Positions 17,875 through 25,862 of a stretch of 64,000 bases of DNA are shown one piece after another. Both the position numbers and the translations under genes were made by a program. The notes under the pieces are model-generated. The model saw nothing but the letters and a program-made list of their open reading frames with translations, searched no databases and was not told where the DNA came from. Positions within the stretch are counted from its first letter, which is position 1, and every line of letters starts with the position of its first letter. The DNA comes from CAZRCG01 sp964598565 (lineage in GTDB: Bacteria > Bdellovibrionota > UBA2394): positions 62,001 through 126,000 of the forward strand of contig CAZRCG010000003.1 of assembly GCA_964598565.1 (NCBI GenBank), read 5' to 3'.

Positions 17875-18770
17875 AATTCTTGAAGTCGCTGATATCTTAA
17901 ATTGCAAAAGCCTTTGGCATCTTCGTTAGGGCAGTTGTTCGCCTGGAGGCTGCCGAGTGGGCTGCTGAGGAGGGCATCACTTTTTGTGAGCTTCCATTTG
18001 AGCGTGAGAGGGCCCACGGATTTTGGAAGATCTTCCTGAAACTCGAAACCGCCCTCGGCTTTAAAGGCGATTTCAGGGCTGACCATTTCAAGATCCCCAA
18101 TAGTTAGTTTGCCCGACTTTAATTCAGCTTTGATGACTGATTTTGAAAACGCCACTGTCTTTAGACCAAAATACTGACTGAGCGCCGCTTGCTCCGGTAG
18201 TTTGAGGCCCTTTAAATCGAGATTGATCGTTCCTGATTTTCGGTGCAGTTGCTGAAGCGGAAAATCAAGCGAGCCCGTCACTTGACCATCAATTTTAAGT
18301 TCATTCAGCATCATAAACAGTTGTTGATGTCCGATGCCGCCGCCCCGCCTGGCTGACTGGGTGAGCATTATTTTTGAGATGGCCGAAAGATCAATAGGGA
18401 CATTGCTAAAGTTTGCATCTAAATGACTTGGCGGACTCCAGAATCCTGTATTGGCCGTTAAAGACATCTGACCCTGACCGACTCCTGTGGAGAGCTTCTG
18501 ATAGCCAGGCAAAAGAACAAGCGAGCCGTTGTGCCAAGAAAATGCTGCCTTAGAGCCTTGCATGCAAACAAGTTTCTCCCACGATAACCCGAAGGGTAGC
18601 TGAAATCCGAGAGACGTGATGGAGCATTGCACTTGGAGTCCCACCTGGCCCAGGGCCTTCTCAATGCCTCGCTGCAACAGTGGACTAAGTCGTCCATAAG
18701 GGAAGGTGAGCACTAAGAAGAGTGCCACCAGAGCGAGGGCTATAGCCGAAGTTTTAAGCCACTTCTTCAT
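17868..18770 (-). CDS. gspN: Type II secretion system protein N
   Basis: GspN is an inner-membrane accessory protein of type II secretion with a large periplasmic domain. This 300-residue protein has one N-terminal membrane segment (about residues 8-26) followed by beta-rich sequence with AsmA-like character. It ends with a short Cys-containing tail. Identification rests on its position after gspM, with an ATGA overlap, and on the typical N-terminus and length. GspN is optional in many systems. Confidence 0.82.
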   Translation of the reverse strand: MKKWLKTSAIALALVALFLVLTFPYGRLSPLLQRGIEKALGQVGLQVQCSITSLGFQLPFGLSWEKLVCMQGSKAAFSWHNGSLVLLPGYQKLSTGVGQGQMSLTANTGFWSPPSHLDANFSNVPIDLSAISKIMLTQSARRGGGIGHQQLFMMLNELKIDGQVTGSLDFPLQQLHRKSGTINLDLKGLKLPEQAALSQYFGLKTVAFSKSVIKAELKSGKLTIGDLEMVSPEIAFKAEGGFEFQEDLPKSVGPLTLKWKLTKSDALLSSPLGSLQANNCPNEDAKGFCNLRYQRLQELI

Positions 18771-19351
18771 ATCACCTTCTTATTTGAGACGATCAGGGTC
18801 GAATCTAATTTTGTGGGATCTTGAAACTGCGTTTTAATTTGAAGTTCTACAAGTCTTAAGCCTAGCGTATCTTCAATGCTGGCGAGAAACTTGACGAGAT
18901 TTTCAAGGGCGGCGTCTTTGAGATCGACCTCAAGCCATTCTTCTGATTTTTCAACGCTTGGCCCTCCGACGACACGCGCGGGAGCACTCTTCGAGAGGTT
19001 GATATTAAAACGCTTTGCTTCTTGTTCAATAAATGCCTGAAATTCAAAATCATCTCGGCGCTGTTGTTTTAGACGATCGTAGCGCATGAGAGAAGCGCGT
19101 TGATTTTGAAGCTCCGATACCCAAGTCTGAATTCGCTCCATGTGACCGTAATTAGACTCAGCCTGGCTGGCCACCCGGTTGAGAATTACGGAGGTTTCTT
19201 TGATAATCACGGCCATCAGCAAAACGACGACTAGTCCCGCCAAAACACTCAAGACACTTTTTTCGCGCGGGGCTAGGCCCAGCCACCATGTGCGTACACG
19301 TTCGCGCTGCTCTTCGAAACGTTCGGTCCATCGCTCATTCCAGAAAGTCAT
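18767..19351 (-). CDS. gspM: Type II secretion system protein M
   Basis: GspM is a bitopic inner-membrane protein that partners GspL in the assembly platform. This 194-residue protein has an Arg-rich cytoplasmic start, WWLGLAPREKSVLSVL leading into one transmembrane helix (about 30-52), then a coiled-coil stretch and a ferredoxin-like periplasmic domain ending in LRLVELQIK. The APREK-to-membrane pattern is characteristic of the family. ATG overlaps the gspL stop by 4 nt and its own stop overlaps gspN. Confidence 0.88.
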   Translation of the reverse strand: MTFWNERWTERFEEQRERVRTWWLGLAPREKSVLSVLAGLVVVLLMAVIIKETSVILNRVASQAESNYGHMERIQTWVSELQNQRASLMRYDRLKQQRRDDFEFQAFIEQEAKRFNINLSKSAPARVVGGPSVEKSEEWLEVDLKDAALENLVKFLASIEDTLGLRLVELQIKTQFQDPTKLDSTLIVSNKKVI

Positions 19352-20961
19352 GATGATTTCTGCCTTTCGATTTCAACCTTGAAAAATCGACAATCCGTCT
19401 TCTGATTGCCAGCACAACTGGTCGTGGCCCCCGTTTTTACAGAGGGAAAATTCTCTTTTAAAAGGTCTACAATTCGTGCGGCGGTATCATTCGAGTTTGT
19501 CTCTGCCGAAAAGGAAATGGTCGATGCAGTAATACGAAGTTCTTTTATGTCGATTTTTAAATGGGGTGGAATCATCGAAGAAACTTGTGAAAAAGCAGCG
19601 AGGGGACTTGCGGCTGCAGGCACGGATTGGTTGATCTTTTGACGATTGGACTGCACTTCTTTGCGCATGCGTTCCGCGATTTCTTCAGGCGATAAATTCT
19701 CTTCAAATCGCAAACCCGACATTGAAACAATACGAGGTAATTCCATCAGAAGTTTCTTATTTTCGCGTGTTTGAACCGTGATATGAACGAGCGCATACAA
19801 AAAGGGCACAATCAGCAAAATAGCAAGACGTTTGAAAACGTTGAGAGAGCCTGACCGAAGTTTCTTAAGATTCTGTTGAAACTGAAAGTTGGTCTCCGAG
19901 AACGAGGGAATTCTGGGCCGATGATTCCGTGTCTGGGAGAGAGCGACGGCTAAACATGGAAGGGCTCCCTCTAAGTCGTCGATCTTGGCGAGTCCCTGAA
20001 TCTGCTTAGACTTTAATTTAGCGAGTGGAAAAGGAACGATATGAGCCTCTAAATCAGTGCGAAGTCCGTCTTCAATCTGAGACATCGCAGAGCGATAGTG
20101 ACTTACTCGGCCAAAGGTATAAATGGGAAGAGGTTTGGGTAGTTGAAGATGCCAACCCTGAAAACCTTTAAAAGCCTGTCGAAGCTCGGCCACGAAGCCC
20201 CTCAGAGAGACTTGTAGATTTTTAGTAGGTACTTTCTCTGGGTCTAAATGTAGCAAAACGTGCTCGGCTTGTTCAATGCCGACTTTCATTTCTTCTTGAA
20301 TTGCTTCGATGAGATTTCTGCCGCCCCACCATAGAGTTCTAACCCCTAAGATAGCTCCAGAACTTTGCATGAGAAGGAGGTGACTCTGAGTGTGTCCGAT
20401 CTGCAAAAGGGCATAGACGGGAACTTGATCTATAAATTGACGTAACGACGATAGCGCCAAGGCCTGGGTAGTCATGGGAGGGCTCGTCATCTGAAATTTT
20501 TTGAGCTCTGCCTCAAATGATTTTACCAGAGAGCGTTTGTAGGCCATGGCAAGAAGAAGACTCTCTTTGCGAGGTATATTCACTCCGGCGCCTTCGAGGA
20601 GATGATGACGAACCTGAACTTCTTCAAGATCAAATGGGAGTTGAGATTCCAATTCGAAATTGAGAACTTTTTCGATTTTCTTGTCGGAACGAAAGGGAAA
20701 CTTTAAGTATCGCATTTCGCAGTAGGCCGACGGCAAAGAGGCCATGATCATCATTTCTTCCTCGGCAGGAAGCCAGTCCCACTCATTCATCGCGATTGTA
20801 ATGGCCGCCCACGCAGGGGCCTCAGGAAAAGCCAACCCCCGATAATATTCAGACCTTGCGGGCAGCGTCTTAAAATCTTCGATCTCAAAGCGCTGACCCT
20901 CGACGCCAAGTTTCAGAAGTTTTATCTTCTTAGTTCCAAAATCAATAACCAGCCACTTCAT
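19348..20961 (-). CDS. gspL: Type II secretion system protein L (actin-like, PilM-related)
   Basis: GspL couples the cytoplasmic ATPase GspE to the inner-membrane platform. The 537-residue protein has an actin-like cytoplasmic half opening WLVIDFGTKKIKLLKL, with KFPFRSDKKIEKVLNFELES as a typical PilM/GspL block. One membrane segment lies near residue 390 (LAILLIVPFLYALVHI), followed by a periplasmic ferredoxin-like domain. The cognate gspE is not in this window. Overlaps of 4 nt on both sides place it firmly in the gsp operon. Confidence 0.88.
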   Translation of the reverse strand: MKWLVIDFGTKKIKLLKLGVEGQRFEIEDFKTLPARSEYYRGLAFPEAPAWAAITIAMNEWDWLPAEEEMMIMASLPSAYCEMRYLKFPFRSDKKIEKVLNFELESQLPFDLEEVQVRHHLLEGAGVNIPRKESLLLAMAYKRSLVKSFEAELKKFQMTSPPMTTQALALSSLRQFIDQVPVYALLQIGHTQSHLLLMQSSGAILGVRTLWWGGRNLIEAIQEEMKVGIEQAEHVLLHLDPEKVPTKNLQVSLRGFVAELRQAFKGFQGWHLQLPKPLPIYTFGRVSHYRSAMSQIEDGLRTDLEAHIVPFPLAKLKSKQIQGLAKIDDLEGALPCLAVALSQTRNHRPRIPSFSETNFQFQQNLKKLRSGSLNVFKRLAILLIVPFLYALVHITVQTRENKKLLMELPRIVSMSGLRFEENLSPEEIAERMRKEVQSNRQKINQSVPAAASPLAAFSQVSSMIPPHLKIDIKELRITASTISFSAETNSNDTAARIVDLLKENFPSVKTGATTSCAGNQKTDCRFFKVEIERQKSS

Positions 20962-22097
20962 GGAGATATCCTGATGAAACGAATTTGTTCTAGCTTTTTA
21001 GAATTGCTCTGTCGGCTAAGAATCGTTTCAAGTTGTAAGGTTATTTGATTCACAGTGGCTGTGGTTTCTATTTTAAAGGAATCAGAGACAGTTGTAATTA
21101 AATCGTAAAATTCTTTGTCCCCCAATGAAGGCACTGCGTCACGTAGCTGGTCTCGCCACTTGCTAGCGGTATAAATGGTGCGCTGCGTTGTTCGGTTGTC
21201 AATAAACGTCTTTGCAAGTTCTTCACCGTCCGCTCGATCTCGAATTAAGGCCTGAAAAATAGCGGCCGGCGCGGTATTGATATTAATTTTGATCGCCGGA
21301 CGTGGGAGGCCAAAATAGGGATTCACCAGCTCCTCAAGATAGTCAAAAATAACGTCGTCCACATGAGGAATACGTTTGATCTCATCTGGTAATATGAAGA
21401 CCCTATTTTTGGGGCCATAATCAAGATTCATGGCTGAATAGGCCGATTCTTCTGGGGTTTTCGTTTCTTCTTCTTCCGAATTGGTATCGCAGTAATCACG
21501 AAACTCTCGAGCCAGGGCTTCGGGTGTGGTGCGAAGCGACTCAAGATGCCGCACAAAGTCATAATTCGGGCTTAAAATTTGGGTGAAGACATTCAGCGGA
21601 ATTTCCGAGGGTTGTTGCAGATCGTTCAAAACAAAACGACCCGAAAGGTCCGAAGTCAATGAGGTGGCAGAGCCTGGAAAGCCCTCGAAAAAATCCTCAC
21701 AGCGTTTCAGTAAATCTTGATCGGGCCCTTCCTGCGCCTCTTGCTGTTGGTCGGGGGAGAGAACCGCCTGAGTGAGTGCGACTATCTCTTCTGTTTTTAG
21801 AGGGAAATAATTGGGTGCATTCCAAAAGTCTTGATCGATAAATAAGGTGTCGGCGGCTTCTCTGCCTTGGGTTGCAAGCAGGGAGTCCATTTGCTGATCG
21901 AGATATAAAATGAATCGGGCGAGATTCAAGCTTGAGCGGGCCAAGTAAACGGCTTGAATCCGATCGGCAGAGTTTCTTACGCGAGACGACTGATTCGACG
22001 ACGACTGAATGAGCTCTCGCATCATGAGACTCATAATCACTACCGAAGTGAGCAAAATAAAAAGAGCGATCCCCGATCTTTGTTTTCGTCGTCTCAT
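20958..22097 (-). CDS. gspK: Type II secretion minor pseudopilin K
   Basis: GspK is the large minor pseudopilin that caps the pseudopilus tip. The 379-residue length fits the family, which is much longer than the other pseudopilins. The N-terminal hydrophobic helix (GIALFILLTSVVIMSLMM) lacks the Glu5 of other pilins, as is normal for GspK. A helix-hairpin-helix-like domain contains INTAPAAIFQALI, also a GspK hallmark. ATG overlaps the gspJ stop. Confidence 0.93.
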   Translation of the reverse strand: MRRRKQRSGIALFILLTSVVIMSLMMRELIQSSSNQSSRVRNSADRIQAVYLARSSLNLARFILYLDQQMDSLLATQGREAADTLFIDQDFWNAPNYFPLKTEEIVALTQAVLSPDQQQEAQEGPDQDLLKRCEDFFEGFPGSATSLTSDLSGRFVLNDLQQPSEIPLNVFTQILSPNYDFVRHLESLRTTPEALAREFRDYCDTNSEEEETKTPEESAYSAMNLDYGPKNRVFILPDEIKRIPHVDDVIFDYLEELVNPYFGLPRPAIKININTAPAAIFQALIRDRADGEELAKTFIDNRTTQRTIYTASKWRDQLRDAVPSLGDKEFYDLITTVSDSFKIETTATVNQITLQLETILSRQSNSKKLEQIRFIRISP

Positions 22098-22744
22098 GTT
22101 TTGGTGTCCATTTCATTAAGAATTTGAAACGAGGTCTCTAATAAGAGTTTGCGTTTAGGGGATGTTTCCTTTGCGGTGAAATCAATAACTTCAAGTGAGA
22201 TCCGAATGGCTCGAGGAAATTTTCCTCCTGATTCTGGACCCGCAGTATCCCACGAGTTCAGCCAACGATCGCTTTGAAAATGATAGAACTGAAAACTTAA
22301 CTTGCCGAGACCGTCGACAATCAAACGGCTAGGGCTGCGATCGAGCTCATCTATCTTGTCGGTTGTCACTTCGGTTCTCAGTAGCTGCAACGACCCCTCG
22401 TCAGAGCGCTCCACATGGTAGCGCAGCGCCTTGAACCCCGGAGTTCGTGTTTCAAACAAAACTTTGGTGGGAGAATCGAGATAGGTGAAAGAGATTTCGG
22501 GTCCGTGGGTCACGTCACGGGCCTTAAAGAAGGAGGGGCTCTTTGCGATATTTTCATTAAAGGCCATTTGAAGATCTCGTTGAAGGCGATCGATGGCGAT
22601 CTGCGCTCCTAAGATGGTCGCCTCACGATTTTTGACGCGTTTCGTAAGTTTCGACATTTGATCAAGTGTTGTCGCGACGCCGGCCGCCATTACTCCAAAA
22701 ATAACAATGGCCGCCAAAACTTCGATGAGAGTGAAGCCCTTCAA
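22094..22744 (-). CDS. gspJ: Type II secretion minor pseudopilin J
   Basis: This minor pseudopilin (216 residues) has a very short leader: the protein begins MKG then FTLIEVLAAIVIFGVM, so only a few residues precede the prepilin peptidase site. The C-terminal part (LSFQFYHFQSDRWLNSW) matches the GspJ beta-domain pattern, where residues report on the tip complex with GspI and GspK. The start is TTG at 22744, overlapping the gspI TGA (TTGA). It is coupled to gspK by a further 4-nt overlap. Confidence 0.9.
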   Translation of the reverse strand: MKGFTLIEVLAAIVIFGVMAAGVATTLDQMSKLTKRVKNREATILGAQIAIDRLQRDLQMAFNENIAKSPSFFKARDVTHGPEISFTYLDSPTKVLFETRTPGFKALRYHVERSDEGSLQLLRTEVTTDKIDELDRSPSRLIVDGLGKLSFQFYHFQSDRWLNSWDTAGPESGGKFPRAIRISLEVIDFTAKETSPKRKLLLETSFQILNEMDTKT

Positions 22745-23232
22745 AAGGCCCCCAATCCTTGAGTGCGTACATAGAGCTGGCTGAGCGAGGTTTGTTTAAC
22801 TTTGCCCCCCTCGTCCCATTCTACGATCACCACAATTTTTCGAACGGAGTCCGAGAAGAACTTCTGAAGAATTTCAAAGAAGCCGCCCTTACCACTCTCG
22901 TCGGCCGCTTTGGTCGAAGGGACAAAGCAGCCCAAGTCCACCGGGCTTAAAAGTCTCTTCCAACGATATGATTTCAGCGCTTCGTTATCGAACGTTCCTT
23001 TTTCTTCATCAAGAAATGACTGAAACCCTCGTTTCTCAATCTGCAGTTCGGTTTCGGTCATTTTCATCTGAGCCAATGAGGTAGCCTGAATCAAATACTC
23101 GGCACGAACGGCCAAACGTAACGAGCCGTTTTGGCCTTGGTGAAATCCAAGAAGGGCGATTGAGAGAAACGCCAAGGCAGCCAAAACTTCAATCAGAGTA
23201 AATCCCCTCGCATGTTCTCGTGGTCGTATCAT
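22741..23232 (-). CDS. gspI: Type II secretion minor pseudopilin I
   Basis: GspI is a tip-complex pseudopilin. From the ATG at 23232 the protein has 163 residues, a leader MIRPREHARG and then FTLIEVLAALAFLSIALL, a canonical class III signal with Gly at -1 and Glu at +5. The frame is open to 23262, but 23232 overlaps the gspH stop as ATGA, the pattern of the whole operon, and gives a normal leader. The C-terminal half is Lys/Glu-rich as in other GspI proteins. Confidence 0.9.
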   Translation of the reverse strand: MIRPREHARGFTLIEVLAALAFLSIALLGFHQGQNGSLRLAVRAEYLIQATSLAQMKMTETELQIEKRGFQSFLDEEKGTFDNEALKSYRWKRLLSPVDLGCFVPSTKAADESGKGGFFEILQKFFSDSVRKIVVIVEWDEGGKVKQTSLSQLYVRTQGLGAF

Positions 23233-23945
23233 GGTTTTCGTTCTCCAAAATGACGAATCCAATCTTCTTTCGACACTTCACCCTGACGTGTGATCACTCG
23301 ACCCGACATGGGCTCGATGATGAGCGACAACTCACGACCGTCGCCGGAAGCTTCGCCGGCTTTTAATACGATGAGACTTTGTTCCACTTCACCCGATGGA
23401 TAAAATATCAATGAAATTCCCTTCTCTGTGCCGCCATCACGCTGGATCTTTTCTTGATTGTCCCACTGCTTTTGATCTTGGCCTACAAAAATGGCTTTCA
23501 TATGAACGCCACTTGAAATTTCGCCTTCTTTTACTTTTTTGAATTCGCCTCGATCAATACGACGTCGTTCCAAGGTGGGAAGGTCTCGAAGAGCTTCTTC
23601 CTTGAGGCGTTGTTCTTCTTCCCATTCATCTACTGCCTTTAGGTCGGTCGCACTCGGTCGTGGTTTAGGGAGTTCAAAGCGTTCGATCTGATAGCTTTGG
23701 CCGCCATCAAAAAAAGTGAGGCGATGTAGTTTTCCGCTGCGAATACTTTCGGCGTAAAGTCCCTGAATGGTACGTGTGAGTTCATAAGCAGCTGATGCGA
23801 GCCGTGATCGGCCCACACTCAAGCCGCCGACCGTGATGCCAAACACGAGGGCCAGCAGTACAAGTACGATGAGAACTTCAAGAATGGTAAACGCTCGAGA
23901 GTTTCGGCGAGAAAAATCCAATAGGTCGATAGAGAGGAGCCTCAT
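23229..23945 (-). CDS. gspH: Type II secretion minor pseudopilin H
   Basis: GspH joins the pseudopilus shaft to the tip. From ATG 23945 it has 238 residues with the prepilin signal SRNSRA then FTILEVLIVLVLLALVF. The residue before the cleavage site is alanine rather than glycine, as in the neighbouring gspG. The protein is longer than many GspH because of a charged insert around residues 85-125 (EEEQRLKEEALRDL). The C-terminus SGEVEQSLIVLK resembles the GspH family end. A TTG six bases upstream is possible, but ATG 23945 gives the operon-typical ATGA overlap. Confidence 0.87.
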   Translation of the reverse strand: MRLLSIDLLDFSRRNSRAFTILEVLIVLVLLALVFGITVGGLSVGRSRLASAAYELTRTIQGLYAESIRSGKLHRLTFFDGGQSYQIERFELPKPRPSATDLKAVDEWEEEQRLKEEALRDLPTLERRRIDRGEFKKVKEGEISSGVHMKAIFVGQDQKQWDNQEKIQRDGGTEKGISLIFYPSGEVEQSLIVLKAGEASGDGRELSLIIEPMSGRVITRQGEVSKEDWIRHFGERKP

Positions 23946-24403
23946 TCCCAAGCTTTAATATCGTCCTCGGTATCGGGAGTGCCATCAGGACCTGAGGAAT
24001 AGAGATCAAAGCTCTCTGGATTAACCTGCCCGGGCGAAACATAAATAAATGGTTTTTTCCATGGATCTTGCGGAAGGACCTTCTTTCCAAGATAGCCACT
24101 CGAGTCGAAAGAGCTACAGGTGCGGCCGATGGTCGGTGCCGCAATCAAAGCGTCGAGGCCTTGTTCGGAAGAAGGAAAGAAACCGCATTCCATACTAAAT
24201 TGGTTGAGACCTTGAGAAATGGTATTGAGTTGAACTTTCGTCGTCTCAATATTAGCCTTTTTAACTCTGCCCATAATATTAGGAGCGACGACACCGACGA
24301 TGATTCCAAGAATCACCAAAACGGCCAACAATTCCAAAATGGTGAAGGCTTTGGTAGCGAATCTCTTTTTTATTCCGAAGTGCTTTGAAGCGGTAGCAAT
24401 CAT
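23942..24403 (-). CDS. gspG: Type II secretion major pseudopilin G
   Basis: GspG forms the pseudopilus shaft. From ATG 24403 the precursor has 153 residues: a basic leader ending KRFATKA, then FTILELLAVLVILGIIVG with Glu5. The conserved C-terminal calcium site is present (SSGPDGTPDTEDDI). The -1 residue is alanine, not the near-invariant glycine. An upstream TTG at 24463 would overlap the gspF stop but gives an overlong leader and has no ribosome-binding site. It is the only gsp junction with a gap (56 bp), which may allow higher independent expression of the shaft subunit. Confidence 0.92.
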   Translation of the reverse strand: MIATASKHFGIKKRFATKAFTILELLAVLVILGIIVGVVAPNIMGRVKKANIETTKVQLNTISQGLNQFSMECGFFPSSEQGLDALIAAPTIGRTCSSFDSSGYLGKKVLPQDPWKKPFIYVSPGQVNPESFDLYSSGPDGTPDTEDDIKAWE

Positions 24404-24459
24404 GAACTTATGGTGGCGAACTGCCGGCGTGACGTCAAGTCCATCGCTGCAAACTGAAT

Positions 24460-25683
24460 TCAACCCGCAAGGTCATTGAGCTGAATCATTGGAAGAATGA
24501 CAGATAAGACAATGACCAATACCACCGCTGCTAAGATGACAATCATGATAGGTTCCAAAATTGACGTCAGAGATTGAACTGAAGAGTTCACTCGAAACTC
24601 ATAGTGCTCAGACACCTTACTCAGCATAGATTCAAGATCACCCGTTTTCTCACCCACACTAATCATGTGAGTCATCAGGGGGGGGAATTGTCCACTTTTT
24701 CGTAGGGGATTCGAAATATTTTGTCCCTCCGTTAGGTCGCTGCTAGCCTGAATAATGGCCTTCTCAATGGTCGAATTGCCGACCACACTCTTGACGATGC
24801 TTAAGCTCGACAGCAAAGGTATACCACTCGACAATAAAGTGCTCAACGTTTGGGCAAATCGCGAAACCGATACCATACGTACTAAATTGCCGAATATCGG
24901 AATGGTCAATTTCTTTGCGTCCCACCATATTTTGCCCGACTCGCTCTTTAAGAGACGGCGAATAATATCGACTACCGCAAAAATTCCCAGTAAGACGCCC
25001 CACCAATAGGCCACCAGAAATTCTGAAATATAAAGAACGATCTGGGTAATGAGAGGTAGCGTCTGCTGGTTTTCTTCGAAGATGACAGCAATTTTAGGAA
25101 TGATGAAAATGAAAATAATAAGAACGGCGATCAAGCCTACCGCCGCCATTAATAGCGGATAGGTGAGGGCAGCCTTCACTTTTTTGCCCAAGCGATCTTG
25201 ATACTCCAGAAAGTCAGCCAATCGATGCATGACGATATCAAGGGCGCCTGAGTTTTCGCCTGCAGCGGCCATTCCAATATAAAGATCAGAAAAAATATCC
25301 GGAAAACGAGACAGTGCCTTATGAAAGGCAAGCCCTTCATTGACGTCGGTTTTTACCTGAGAAAACGCAGCACTCAATTTGGGGTTTTCAATCTGTTCGA
25401 CCAGCGCATCCAGCGCCTCCACAAGGGGCACATGGGCCGATACCAGAGTTGACAGTTGTCGCGTCGCTAGCGAAATATCCTCCACGGGGACCCGCTGGAA
25501 AAGTGACATGAGGCCCATCGACTGGTTCTTTTCTAACAGAGACGCACTGGCTTCAAGAATTTGACTGACAAATACCCCGTCGCGCCGCAACGACGCTTTA
25601 GCACCTTGCAGATTATCGGCATTGATCACACCTTTTATAGACTTTCCGGCGCTGCTAATTCCTTGGTACTCGTACTGAGGCAT
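24460..25683 (-). CDS. gspF: Type II secretion inner-membrane platform protein F
   Basis: GspF is the polytopic core of the assembly platform. The 407-residue protein starts MPQYEYQGISSAGKSIKG, the usual GspF/PilC N-terminus. It has two repeated cytoplasmic domains (about 70-165 and 270-370) and membrane segments near 170-195, 220-240 and 375-400. GENSGALD and GEKTGDLE are the paired GE-G motifs of the two domains. It is the first gene of the run and is divergent from the 1387-residue protein gene, so gspC, gspD and gspE must be elsewhere. Confidence 0.95.
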   Translation of the reverse strand: MPQYEYQGISSAGKSIKGVINADNLQGAKASLRRDGVFVSQILEASASLLEKNQSMGLMSLFQRVPVEDISLATRQLSTLVSAHVPLVEALDALVEQIENPKLSAAFSQVKTDVNEGLAFHKALSRFPDIFSDLYIGMAAAGENSGALDIVMHRLADFLEYQDRLGKKVKAALTYPLLMAAVGLIAVLIIFIFIIPKIAVIFEENQQTLPLITQIVLYISEFLVAYWWGVLLGIFAVVDIIRRLLKSESGKIWWDAKKLTIPIFGNLVRMVSVSRFAQTLSTLLSSGIPLLSSLSIVKSVVGNSTIEKAIIQASSDLTEGQNISNPLRKSGQFPPLMTHMISVGEKTGDLESMLSKVSEHYEFRVNSSVQSLTSILEPIMIVILAAVVLVIVLSVILPMIQLNDLAG

Positions 25684-25862
25684 AGTTGTCTTAGGATACC
25701 GAAGGCTAGGAGGCTATCGCAAGAGATTCAGCATAAGCTCTTTTTTGAGAGGATCCTGCAATCTTGCCTTAGAGCCATTTCTTTCTTGGCCTTTCTTTTG
25801 GTTTTGATCTGCCATGACAGACGTGGCCGCTCGGCACGTTTCTTGCTCTCTATGGTAGGAAT

